Shown here: in pieces, positions 7,602 through 15,496 of the stretch
Position numbering within the stretch: the first letter of the stretch is position 1
How the letters are laid out: every line of letters begins with the position of its first letter
Assembly: GCA_903873295.1 (NCBI GenBank)
Contig: CAIQNV010000073.1
Coordinates: 1-58,382, forward strand
Length of the DNA: 58,382 bases
DNA from: an uncultured Elusimicrobia bacterium
GTDB taxonomy: Bacteria > Elusimicrobiota > Elusimicrobia > Elusimicrobiales > UBA9959
Direction of reading: 5' to 3'
Translations under genes and position numbers: made by a program
The notes under the pieces: model-generated
What the model was told of the DNA's origin: nothing
Databases searched by the model: none
The model's input: only the letters and a program-made list of their open reading frames with translations

Positions 7602-7994
7602 TTAAAGCAGGACCACTACGAAAAGGGCTTTGAATTTATCGCTGAGGAAAGCCCTGGCCTCGCCGGCGGTGTCGGCGAAGGCTTCCAGGTCTTCAGGGGA
7701 GGAGAAGAGAAAGGATCCCGAGTTGCGAACGGCCAGGATATAGCCTTTGGCGGGGAGCTCATCCGGCAGCGAGCGCAGGCAGTCCAGCAGCGCGTCCCAG
7801 TTTTTCCCGAAATAGGCGGGAAACCTGAAAGCGGCCGCCAGGGCGTCCATCAGTCCGGCCTTGTTTTGGATCTTCGCGCCGTCCACGTACGCCACAAAAT
7901 AGGACGGCGGCGGGAATAGTTCTTCTATCCTCTCCGCCGCCGTACCGCGGGCCTTAAGGTCGAGGAAAAGTCCTTCTTCCCCGGGCCGGGCCAT
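7602..7994 (-). CDS. Barstar-family ribonuclease inhibitor
   Basis: Protein of 130 residues without a signal peptide. Residues 58-69 (FPAYFGKNWDAL) followed by DCLRSLP are the hallmark of barstar, the cytoplasmic inhibitor that blocks barnase-type RNases by plugging the active site with an acidic helix. It starts five bases after the stop of the exported RNase gene, so the pair forms the classic toxic-RNase plus immunity arrangement. An N-terminal extension of about 30 residues precedes the usual barstar core. It is co-transcribed with the RNase from the same upstream promoter. Confidence 0.85.
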   Translation of the reverse strand: MARPGEEGLFLDLKARGTAAERIEELFPPPSYFVAYVDGAKIQNKAGLMDALAAAFRFPAYFGKNWDALLDCLRSLPDELPAKGYILAVRNSGSFLFSSPEDLEAFADTAGEARAFLSDKFKALFVVVLL

Positions 7995-7999
7995 CGGTT

Positions 8000-8569
8000 T
8001 CAGTATACCACCGTAAGCAATATAAAATTCGCGTAATGGTTAGGCGTATAGTAAATATTTTCGCCGCCGCCTATTATTATCCGCTCGGAGCCGCGGGCGC
8101 TCAGGTCGGGCGCTACCTCGTAGCTGATCCCGCCGATGACGACCTTATGCGGGGCGTCGCCGGTAAGCAGCGTGTATTCCTTGTAGAACCCGCGCGGCTG
8201 GACCGGCAGGCGGCCTTCCTTGTTGCTGAACACGGCGCCGTCCTGCGCGTAGGGCAGGTGCACGCCGTTATAGATATCCGAGATCAGCTTCATTATGGAC
8301 TTGATGCGGGAAGCGTCCTCTATCTTGGGAGTGAAATCGCGGCCGGGTGCGGGCGAAGCTGCCGAGGGCAGGACCGCTTCAAGACTGACCGCGGGAACGG
8401 CCGCCGCCGCAAGGGCCGGGAGTTCCACAAGATTTTTAAATTGCGCGCCGGAGACAAGTTCGCCGAGGGCGGAGGAGCTGACGTCGGCGGCCGCCTGCGC
8501 GGTGAACGCCGGGAAAGAGAGGGCGATTACGGCAAAAGCTTTGAGCCAAAGACTTTTATTTTTAAGCAT
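8000..8569 (-). CDS. Secreted barnase/RNase Sa-family ribonuclease
   Basis: Precursor of 189 residues. It has a signal peptide (about residues 1-27, ending FTAQAAA), a low-complexity Ala/Pro spacer (to about 80), then a guanyl-specific RNase N1/T1 domain. The expected catalytic triad is present: Glu131 in the YKEYTLL strand, Arg163 in ERIIIGG, and His178 in YYTPNHY. LPYAQDGAVFSNKEGRLP is the usual lead-in. The enzyme should cleave RNA after guanosine outside the cytoplasm, for nutrient use or competition. The start ATG at 8569 has AAGGA eight bases upstream. Barstar follows directly. The long Ala/Pro spacer between signal and domain is unusual and may allow anchoring or processing. Confidence 0.88.
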   Translation of the reverse strand: MLKNKSLWLKAFAVIALSFPAFTAQAAADVSSSALGELVSGAQFKNLVELPALAAAAVPAVSLEAVLPSAASPAPGRDFTPKIEDASRIKSIMKLISDIYNGVHLPYAQDGAVFSNKEGRLPVQPRGFYKEYTLLTGDAPHKVVIGGISYEVAPDLSARGSERIIIGGGENIYYTPNHYANFILLTVVY

Positions 8570-8647
8570 GCTGAGTTTCCTTTTGACCGGTCTTTCTTTC
8601 AGGATAGCATTACGGTTATATCTTAGTATATAGCATTGATACGCCGA

Positions 8648-8685
8648 GGGCCTAAAGGCCCATGAGCGCCTGGGCCAAAAGGCCC
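8648..8685. promoter_or_regulatory. Twin GGGCC-N4-GGCCC dyads between divergent genes
   Basis: Two nearly identical palindromes, GGGCCTAAAGGCCC at 8648-8661 and GGGCCAAAAGGCCC at 8672-8685, have centres 24 bases apart. They lie between the minus-strand RNase gene and the plus-strand radical SAM gene. The left dyad falls near the expected -35 region of a TATACT-type -10 on the RNase side. The right dyad lies just upstream of a TAGAAT -10 candidate (8710-8715) for the radical SAM gene. Spacing and symmetry suit a dimeric repressor binding both promoters. No regulator gene is adjacent. Confidence 0.5.
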
Positions 8686-8721
8686 AATTACCCGTCAAAG
8701 AGGAAATGATAGAATACAAGC

Positions 8722-9642
8722 GTGAAAAAGGACGCCTCGAAAGACGGTTGGATAAGCGAACAGCTCTGCGTGCCGATGGCGCGCACCTGCAACCTTTACT
8801 GCGTCTATTGCCAGAACCCGCCGGCCGGAGCCCCCCCGCCGAAAGAAAAGATCGCGGCGGCGATCAGGAGAAAAGGCGTTAAAGCGGTAAGCCTCGAAGG
8901 CGGCGGCGAACCTACCGCCGGCGGGGATTTCTTCGACTGGGTCAAAACCCTGAAGGCGGCCGGGGTGGCCCATTTCATGCTCTCCACCAACGCCGTGGCC
9001 CTCTCCGACCCCGAATTCTGCCGCAGGGCGGAGAAAGCCGTGGACTATTTCACCGTCAATTTTCCGGCCGCCGATCCGGACACCTACCGGAAGGCCACCC
9101 GCAGCGTAAAATTCGGCATGGCCGTCAAAGGACTTGAGAACCTGAAAGCCCTGGGCGCGGAACGCAAGATCCGCCTCTTCCACATAATCTTCGGCGGGAA
9201 CTACCGCCGGCTCCCGGCCTTCGCGGACTGGGTCATAGAAAAATTCCCGGGGCTGGCTTTCGTCAACTTCACCTTCGTGCGCAACGCCGGGAGGGTAGGG
9301 GACAGCGCGGAGATAGTCCCCCGCTACGGAGAGGCGGAGCCTTTTCTGAAAGTGGCGCTCGCCAAACTAAAGCTTAAAAAGATAAAAGCCGTGGTCCAGA
9401 ACATGCCCCTTTGCCGGCTGCGGAATTTCGAGGGCTTCTCTTTTGAATTCCAGCGCTGGCGCAGGGGCGACCATATCCTGGAAGCCGGGATCGCGAAAAA
9501 AGCGATGTGCCCGGCCTGCGGGAACTGCTCCCTGGAACCGGCCTGCTGCGGCGCAAGAGCGGATTACCTGAAGATACACGGCAGCAAAGAATTGATCTCT
9601 TCCGGCAAAGATCCGGAAAGCATCAGAGCCGAAGCTTTTTAA
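8722..9642 (+). CDS. Radical SAM protein upstream of a UbiU/UbiV-like pair
   Basis: Radical SAM protein of 306 residues with CNLYCVYC (Cys23, Cys27, Cys30), a LEGGGEPTAGGDF segment in the GGEP position, and a C-terminal CPACGNCSLEPACCG cysteine cluster suggesting an extra Fe-S site. The start is GTG at 8722. A TAGAAT box at 8710-8715 would put the transcript start at or near the GTG, so the message may be leaderless; the only GAGGA is about 17 bases away. Its stop overlaps the start of the first U32 gene (TAATG), and a second U32-like gene follows, so all three are likely co-expressed. Substrate is unknown. Confidence 0.8.
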   Translation: MKKDASKDGWISEQLCVPMARTCNLYCVYCQNPPAGAPPPKEKIAAAIRRKGVKAVSLEGGGEPTAGGDFFDWVKTLKAAGVAHFMLSTNAVALSDPEFCRRAEKAVDYFTVNFPAADPDTYRKATRSVKFGMAVKGLENLKALGAERKIRLFHIIFGGNYRRLPAFADWVIEKFPGLAFVNFTFVRNAGRVGDSAEIVPRYGEAEPFLKVALAKLKLKKIKAVVQNMPLCRLRNFEGFSFEFQRWRRGDHILEAGIAKKAMCPACGNCSLEPACCGARADYLKIHGSKELISSGKDPESIRAEAF

Positions 9643-10589
9643 TGAAAATAGTATCCTGTTTTTCGGATCTTAGCGAACTGGAGCCGCTGGCAGAGGCCGG
9701 CGCGGACGAGTTCTATACCGCCGTAGGGGACCTCCCGGCTTTCAGCATCGGGGTCCTGCCCGCCGCGGATCTGCCGAAGGCCGTAAAAAAAGTCCGCGCC
9801 CTCGGGAAGAGGATCTCGCTCGCGGTCAACGCCATCCACGCCCCGGCCACGGACAGACATCTCGGCGCCGTAGAAAAAAGAATACGGCGCCTGGCCGCGC
9901 TCGGCGTAGACGCATTTATTTTCTCCAACCCCTACCTGCTCGGCCTGTTCTCGGGCCGGGAAAAACGCCTCGGCGCGGAACTCCACCTGAGTTCGGTGCA
10001 GCCGGTCTTCAACAGCCTGAGCGCCGCTTTTTTTTCCCGCTTCGGGATAGCCCGCATCATCCTGCCGAACCAGCTCTCTCCGCACGAGGCGCGGAAGATA
10101 CTCCTTTTCTGCCGCGCGCGGAACATCGAAACGGAGATCTTCGATTACCGTTTTTTCGGCTGCGCTTACGTCAACGGCCGCTGCCAGCTGCACCGGCCCG
10201 GCCACTACACCCTGAAATCGGCCATTGTGGAAGGTTCCCTCTGCCGCATTAACGCGAAGCCGGGCGGGCTGGTAAAGCTCCGGAGCCTGGACCTGCCGGG
10301 CCGCGCGGGGGAGCTCCCCGCCCTCATAAAGCGGCTTGAGAACAGGTTTACCGGCGGCGGCTCCCCGAGGCTGTCCGACGCCGCCGCTTTTTTTGATTTC
10401 TTCGCTTCGGGGGTGCAATACCTGAAGTATGGCACGCGCCACGACCTGCCGGAAGTGAAAGTCAAAAAAGTCCGCGAGCTGCGCGCCATGCTCGGCCTGG
10501 CGGAAAGGCTTTCCTCCTCGAACCCGCGGGCGGAAGCCAGGCGCGTTTTTATCCGGGAGCTGTCCGGCTGGAACGGAGGCGGCTTTTAA
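9642..10589 (+). CDS. U32 peptidase-family protein, UbiU-like
   Basis: Protein of 315 residues with a TIM-barrel-type U32 N-terminus (FSDLSELEPLAEAGADEFYTAV, then LHLSSVQPVFNS and RIILPNQLSPHEA). The U32 cysteine signature GCAYVNGRCQLH gives Cys174 and Cys181 six residues apart, with Cys201 following. UbiU has the same C-x6-C plus third cysteine as ligands of a 4Fe-4S cluster, but the fourth cysteine expected downstream is absent here. U32 proteins act in oxygen-independent hydroxylation (UbiU/UbiV) and RNA hydroxylation (RlhA/TrhP). The start is chosen at 9642 because it overlaps the upstream stop as TAATG. A second U32-like protein follows after two bases. Confidence 0.75.
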   Translation: MKIVSCFSDLSELEPLAEAGADEFYTAVGDLPAFSIGVLPAADLPKAVKKVRALGKRISLAVNAIHAPATDRHLGAVEKRIRRLAALGVDAFIFSNPYLLGLFSGREKRLGAELHLSSVQPVFNSLSAAFFSRFGIARIILPNQLSPHEARKILLFCRARNIETEIFDYRFFGCAYVNGRCQLHRPGHYTLKSAIVEGSLCRINAKPGGLVKLRSLDLPGRAGELPALIKRLENRFTGGGSPRLSDAAAFFDFFASGVQYLKYGTRHDLPEVKVKKVRELRAMLGLAERLSSSNPRAEARRVFIRELSGWNGGGF

Positions 10590-10591
10590 CC

Positions 10592-11416
10592 ATGGCCGTT
10601 GAAAAAGGAATAAGGCTCGGGACGATGACGCTGACCGACCTGAAAAAGTCCGGCGGGCTGGAAGCAGCGCTGCGCGGCTTCGCCTGGTTTTACCTGGGCC
10701 CCGAATTCTGCGAGAACCTGCTCGACGCCTCGGTCTGCGACGAAGCCGCCTGGCTGCAGGGGCGGGGCAAGAAAGTCTGCCTGCTGACCCCGATGCTGAG
10801 CGAGAAAGGCGCGGGGCGGCTGGACTCCGTCTTTAAAAAACTTTTACGGCTCGCGAAGAGCGGCGCGCTGGACCCGGCGGGGCTGGAGATAACCGTGAAC
10901 GATTTCGGGGCCTTTGAGCTCGCGCGGCGCAACCGCCTGCCGTTCAGGCTGAACGCCGGCCGGCTGCTCCGTGAAAACGTTTTCGACGATACCGGGAAGG
11001 CGGTCACGGTCCACAACGGCCTGGCCCTGAAATTTTTCCGCGGGCTCGGCGTCTCGCGCTATGAGCTGTCGACCATCGGGACCCCACCCGACGTTAATTT
11101 TGCCAGGGGCGGGCTTTTCGGGTTCGACCGGCGGACCTTCAGGCTGACCCTGTATTACCCTTACCTGAACCTCACCAGCACGCGCACCTGCCTGGTCGGG
11201 ATGCGCGACGCGCCGCCGGAAGGCGCCGCGCGCGGGGTGAGCTGCGCGCGGGAATGCCGCGTCGGCTCTTTTGAACTGGCCCACCCCGCGATAAAGGAAA
11301 AACTGCTGGTCCGCGGCAATACGGTCTTTCTCGAGTTCCCCGAGAAATTCTACGCCGCGGAAAAAGACCTGCTGAGGATGAACGTGGACCGCCTGGTCTA
11401 CGCCCCTTTCCTGTAA
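10592..11416 (+). CDS. U32-family protein, UbiV-like
   Basis: Protein of 274 residues. It has cysteines at 40, 200, 218 and 222, the same layout as the four cluster-binding cysteines of UbiV (one near residue 40, then C-x(n)-C-x3-C). TVNDFGAFELA and the LPFRLNAGRLL segment resemble the U32 fold of UbiV. UbiU and UbiV form a heterodimer that hydroxylates the ubiquinone ring without oxygen. Pairing with a UbiU-like gene two bases upstream supports a heterodimer here. No ubiT-like (SCP2) or quinone genes are nearby, so the substrate may differ. A strong bidirectional terminator follows. Confidence 0.7.
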   Translation: MAVEKGIRLGTMTLTDLKKSGGLEAALRGFAWFYLGPEFCENLLDASVCDEAAWLQGRGKKVCLLTPMLSEKGAGRLDSVFKKLLRLAKSGALDPAGLEITVNDFGAFELARRNRLPFRLNAGRLLRENVFDDTGKAVTVHNGLALKFFRGLGVSRYELSTIGTPPDVNFARGGLFGFDRRTFRLTLYYPYLNLTSTRTCLVGMRDAPPEGAARGVSCARECRVGSFELAHPAIKEKLLVRGNTVFLEFPEKFYAAEKDLLRMNVDRLVYAPFL

Positions 11417-11431
11417 TTCTCCGGACGCAAA

Positions 11432-11462
11432 AAAAGCCCCCCGGAAGTTTCCGGAGGGCTTT
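11432..11462. terminator. Bidirectional intrinsic terminator
   Basis: An AAAGCCCCCCGGAA arm and a TTCCGGAGGGCTTT arm form a strong GC-rich stem with a GT loop and one G-T mismatch. A-rich and T-rich flanks lie on either side. It lies between the convergent UbiV-like and PhoH-like genes and should stop transcripts from both. Confidence 0.85.
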
Positions 11463-11486
11463 GATGTTATTTATCGCGAGGGTTCT

Positions 11487-12788
11487 CTACAGCAGCTCCG
11501 CCACCAGCGCCGCCAGCTGGCTGCGCTCGGTCTTGGTGAAGGTCAGGTGGCCGTAGAGCTTCTGGCCGCGCATGCGGTCGACTATATAAGTGAGGCCGTT
11601 CGAGGCGATGTCCAGGTAGGGATTGTCTATCTGGTACGGGTCCCCGGTCACTACCACCTTGGTCCCCTCTCCGGCGCGCGAGAGGATGGTTTTGATCTCG
11701 TGCGGCGTCAGGTTCTGCGCGTCGTCCACTATCATATATTGCTTGGGCAGCGAGCGGCCGCGGATATGCGTCACCGAGGCTATCTCTATCTTTTCGTTCT
11801 GCAGCAGGTACTCGAATTTTTCCACGGCGCTTTCCTGATGGCGCTTGTCCATGACGAATTCGAGGTTGTCATAGATGGCGCCCATCCAGGTGGACAGCTT
11901 CTCTTCCTTCGTGCCCGGAATGAAGCCGATGTCCTTGCCGACGGGCACTATCGGGCGGCAGATGATGAGCTTGCGGTAAACGTTCTCCTCCACCGACTTC
12001 TGCAGCCCGCAGACCAGCGTCACCAGAGTTTTGCCCGTGCCGGCGGCGCCCAGCAGCGTTACCAGCTTCACGGAATCGTCCAGCAGCAGCTCCATCGCGC
12101 AGCGCTGCTCCTTGTTCAGCGGGCGTATGCCCCAGGGAGAGGGCTCGGGATTGAGCGCCTTTATCTTCGACGTGTCATTCGGGTCGACGCGGCCGATGGC
12201 TGATTTTTTCGGGTCGCCCTTGGCGTGCAGCACCACGAATTCGTTGGGCGACAGCTCCTTGTCGGGGCTCGCTATGACATGCTCTTTATAGAACTTGTCC
12301 ACGTCCGCCCCGGAGACTTCCAGGGAGATCAGGCCGGGATACAGCTCATCCACGTTCACTTTCCCCGCTTCATAGTCCTCGGTGTTCAGGCCGACGGCCT
12401 CGGCTTTGAGGCGCAGATTGATATCCTTCGTGACCAGTATGGTGTTATGTTTTTTCTGCTCGTACCAGTAGGCGGTGTTGAGGATGCGGTTGTCCATCTC
12501 GAGCAGTTTGAATTCCTTGGGCAGCACCTGCACGTGGTCCAGGTCCACTATCAGCGTGCCGCCGGCCTCCGTCTTGACGCCGGCGTTCAGCTTGCCTTTG
12601 GACCGGAACTCGTCCAGCTTGCGGGAAACTATGCGCGCGCTTTTGCCGCGCTCGTCCGCCGCGCGCTTAAAATTATCCAGCTCCTCTATGACGGATATCG
12701 GGATCACTACCGTATTGTCCTCAAATTTAGTGAAGGAAAGCGGGTCGTGTATCAGGACGTTGGTGTCGAGGATATAAACTTTTTTCAT
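11487..12788 (-). CDS. PhoH-family ATPase with N-terminal PIN domain
   Basis: Protein of 433 residues with two domains. Residues 1-130 form a PIN nuclease domain (YILDTNVLIHDP, PISVIEELDNFK, ILVTKDINLR) carrying the acidic residues expected for metal-dependent RNA cleavage. Residues 225-433 are a PhoH ATPase with Walker A GAAGTGKT at 247-254 and a Walker B-like YMIVDDAQNL. This matches PhoH2/YlaK proteins, thought to couple RNA unwinding to cleavage. Length is normal for the family. GGGAGA upstream of the ATG is the ribosome-binding site. It is transcribed divergently from bamA. Confidence 0.92.
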   Translation of the reverse strand: MKKVYILDTNVLIHDPLSFTKFEDNTVVIPISVIEELDNFKRAADERGKSARIVSRKLDEFRSKGKLNAGVKTEAGGTLIVDLDHVQVLPKEFKLLEMDNRILNTAYWYEQKKHNTILVTKDINLRLKAEAVGLNTEDYEAGKVNVDELYPGLISLEVSGADVDKFYKEHVIASPDKELSPNEFVVLHAKGDPKKSAIGRVDPNDTSKIKALNPEPSPWGIRPLNKEQRCAMELLLDDSVKLVTLLGAAGTGKTLVTLVCGLQKSVEENVYRKLIICRPIVPVGKDIGFIPGTKEEKLSTWMGAIYDNLEFVMDKRHQESAVEKFEYLLQNEKIEIASVTHIRGRSLPKQYMIVDDAQNLTPHEIKTILSRAGEGTKVVVTGDPYQIDNPYLDIASNGLTYIVDRMRGQKLYGHLTFTKTERSQLAALVAELL

Positions 12789-12975
12789 TTATCTCTCCCT
12801 TTAAAAAGGCCGTTTTGGAGCGCGTTTTTTTTCGCTCGGCCTATTTTAGCATAAAAAACATCGCCCCAAAGAGGACAGAGCCGGCCTTATCCCCGCGCCC
12901 GAAAAAATAGTAAGATATCTATATAGTAAACCGGGCCGGGCTACGGTTCGGCGGATTTTGCCCTTAAGGACAACG

Positions 12976-15468
12976 ATGAAACTTTTCACCTGCACGTTCC
13001 TGCTCCTGGCAGCCTTCAATTTTACCGCTTCAGCACAGACCGCGCCGGCCCCCCAGGCCCTGCCCGGCACTACGGTGGGGGAAAGCCCCTCTCCCGAGCA
13101 GCTCAAAGAGTGGATGTCAAGCCACGGACTTTCCCAGACGCTGACCGACCCCCTGGCGCTGCCCGGCATGCTGGCAGGTGAAGGGCCCGCGGCCGGAGCT
13201 TTGGGCGGACAGGGGAACGGCCCCTGGGAAGTGGCGGAAACAGCGGCGAAAGGGCAGGTAAATCTCAAAGCCAAGGCGGTCATAAAGGCCGGAAAGGCCA
13301 AAAAAGGCCGCCTGTACCTCAAAGACTTCGTCAATCAGGACATAGAGGCGATCCTGGCGCTGGGCAGCGTGGACAAAGTTTCCGTAGACATAGAGGAGCT
13401 CCCGGGCCGCCCGATGTCGCCGAGGCTGGCCGAGGCCGCGGGCTCCTCGGTCCCGGTGCGCATCACCTATATAATCTCCGAAAAGCCGATGATCAAGACC
13501 ATAACCGTCGCCGGCGCCAAGGGCATGTCAAAATCGGCCGTAAAGGACGAGATGACGCTGAAGGAGAAGGATTTTTTCGACGAGCTTAAGATGCGCGAGG
13601 ACCTGATCAAAATAGCGGACAAGTACCGCGAAAAGGGCTTTATCGACGCCAAGGCCGACTATGCGGTTACTTTCGACACGGCGGCTTCGCTCTGCTTTCT
13701 TACGGTCTCCGTCACCGAGGGGAAAAAAGCGCGGGTGGCCGCCGTGGAGGTGGAGGGTTCGGCGGGCTTCCCGGTCAAAAAGCTGGTCAAGAAAATGAAG
13801 AACCGGCCCAAAAAGATCTACTCCCCGCAGGACCTGGACGAGGACCTTAAGACGCTGGCGGACTTTTACAAGAATAACGGCTACGGCGATTTCAAAATAA
13901 CCTCCTCCTCGGTCTCTTTTAACGAGGAGCGCTCCAGCGTGACCATAAGACTTTCGGTCCTGGAAGGCACCAAACAGAAATTCGGAGCCACCTTCTTCAA
14001 CGGCAACACGGTCTATCTGCCGAGCGAGCTGCTGCCGGCCGTGGAATACCGCCGCGGCAAGCTCTTCAACCAGGAGCGCTTCAATGAAACGGTCCGCGCC
14101 ATCCAGGACAAGTACGCGGACAAGGGCTACCTGAAAGCCGCGCTGCTCCCTGACAGGGTTTACAACGAGAAAACAGGGGAGACCGACGTTACGTTCAACA
14201 TCACTGAGAACAGCCAGATCTTTGTAGACCACGTTGACGTGGAAGGGAATAAGGCTACCAAATCCTACGTGCTGCGCCGCGAAATAACGCAGAAAGAGGG
14301 AGAGGTGTTCAGCTCCTCCAAGATACGCCGCAGCCAGGAAAGGATCTTCAACCTGGGCTTCATTGACGACGTCAGCCCGGTCATAAACCCCACCGCCGAC
14401 CCGGACAAGGTGGACCTGGTGTTCGACGTGACCGAAGGCAAGCCCGGCATGCTGACGGCCGGGGCCGGGATCTCCTCCACCGACGGCCTCGTCGGCACGC
14501 TCTCGCTCTCGCACCTCAATCTTTTCGGCAGGGCCTACAAAACGTCGCTGTCCTGGAACTTCGGCAAGCGGGTGCAGGATTACTACCTCAGCTGGTCCAC
14601 CCCCTGGGTAGCGGGCCACCCCACCTCGCTGGGAGTCGATATCTTCAACTCGCGGCACTACAAGCCCTACCAGAGCACGATTTCGGCTTACACGGAGCGC
14701 CGCACCGGCGGCAAGGTTACGCTCGGGCCGCGCTTCGAGGAAGACAAATATCACCTGACCACCGCCTACACCTACGAGAGAGTGCGCATCACCGAGGTGG
14801 ACCAGCTGTACAAGTCCGAGCTGACGGAGGGTACCAGCGTGACCTCTTCGATATATCTGGAATTCGCCCGGGACACCCGCGATAACGTGTGGGACCCCAC
14901 CCGCGGGACCAAAACCTCCATCGGAGTGGAATATGCCGGCGGCCTGCTGCAGGGCGACGTCAACTATTATAAACCGACTTTCTCCTACAGCTACAACCTT
15001 AAGCTGTTCGCTATCGACGACTATCCGTTCGTCATGGCCTTCGGCAACCGGATGGGCTTTATCGGGCGCTTCGGAAGCACCAAAGAAGTGCCGGTCTACG
15101 AGAAATATTTCCTCGGCGGCGCCGAGACGATACGCGGCTACGCCAACAACGGCCAGATAGGCCCCCCGAACGGCGGCAGGGTCTACGACGTGGCTAACCT
15201 TGAATTTAAATTCCCGCTGGCCCGGGAGCACCGCCGCACTATCGTGCAGTTCGCCTTCTTCTTCGATGCGGGCAATTCGTGGGACAGCTTTGACAAGGTC
15301 AGCGGCCGCTTCGGGACCGGGACTACGAACCTGAAGTGCGGCGCCGGCTTCGGGATACGCTTTACCACTCCTGCCTTCCCGATACGCCTTGACTGGGGCT
15401 ACGGCTTTAACCACAAGCCCGGCGAGCAGCGCTCGGACATATACTTCACGCTGGGAAATCTGTTCTGA
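12976..15468 (+). CDS. bamA: BamA/Omp85 outer membrane assembly factor
   Basis: Protein of 830 residues with a signal peptide (cleavage near FTASA-Q), a Pro/Gly-rich spacer to about residue 110, then consecutive POTRA domains and a C-terminal Omp85 beta-barrel from about residue 470. Barrel features include KYFLGGAETIRGY (the conserved VRGY-type loop motif) and a terminal aromatic strand ending FTLGNLF. BamA inserts barrel proteins into the outer membrane. The start ATG at 12976 has AAGGA eight bases upstream; an ATG 18 bases earlier lacks one. The N-terminal spacer before the first POTRA is longer than usual. An ompH-like gene follows 28 bases later, the usual order before lpxD. Confidence 0.93.
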   Translation: MKLFTCTFLLLAAFNFTASAQTAPAPQALPGTTVGESPSPEQLKEWMSSHGLSQTLTDPLALPGMLAGEGPAAGALGGQGNGPWEVAETAAKGQVNLKAKAVIKAGKAKKGRLYLKDFVNQDIEAILALGSVDKVSVDIEELPGRPMSPRLAEAAGSSVPVRITYIISEKPMIKTITVAGAKGMSKSAVKDEMTLKEKDFFDELKMREDLIKIADKYREKGFIDAKADYAVTFDTAASLCFLTVSVTEGKKARVAAVEVEGSAGFPVKKLVKKMKNRPKKIYSPQDLDEDLKTLADFYKNNGYGDFKITSSSVSFNEERSSVTIRLSVLEGTKQKFGATFFNGNTVYLPSELLPAVEYRRGKLFNQERFNETVRAIQDKYADKGYLKAALLPDRVYNEKTGETDVTFNITENSQIFVDHVDVEGNKATKSYVLRREITQKEGEVFSSSKIRRSQERIFNLGFIDDVSPVINPTADPDKVDLVFDVTEGKPGMLTAGAGISSTDGLVGTLSLSHLNLFGRAYKTSLSWNFGKRVQDYYLSWSTPWVAGHPTSLGVDIFNSRHYKPYQSTISAYTERRTGGKVTLGPRFEEDKYHLTTAYTYERVRITEVDQLYKSELTEGTSVTSSIYLEFARDTRDNVWDPTRGTKTSIGVEYAGGLLQGDVNYYKPTFSYSYNLKLFAIDDYPFVMAFGNRMGFIGRFGSTKEVPVYEKYFLGGAETIRGYANNGQIGPPNGGRVYDVANLEFKFPLAREHRRTIVQFAFFFDAGNSWDSFDKVSGRFGTGTTNLKCGAGFGIRFTTPAFPIRLDWGYGFNHKPGEQRSDIYFTLGNLF

Positions 15469-15496
15469 CAGAAGTTCGCCCGAAGGGTGCTAATTT

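Noticed and set aside
13528-15414. A 628-residue minus-strand frame opposite bamA
   Set aside because: bamA has clear POTRA and barrel motifs with a signal peptide and ribosome-binding site; the antisense frame has none.
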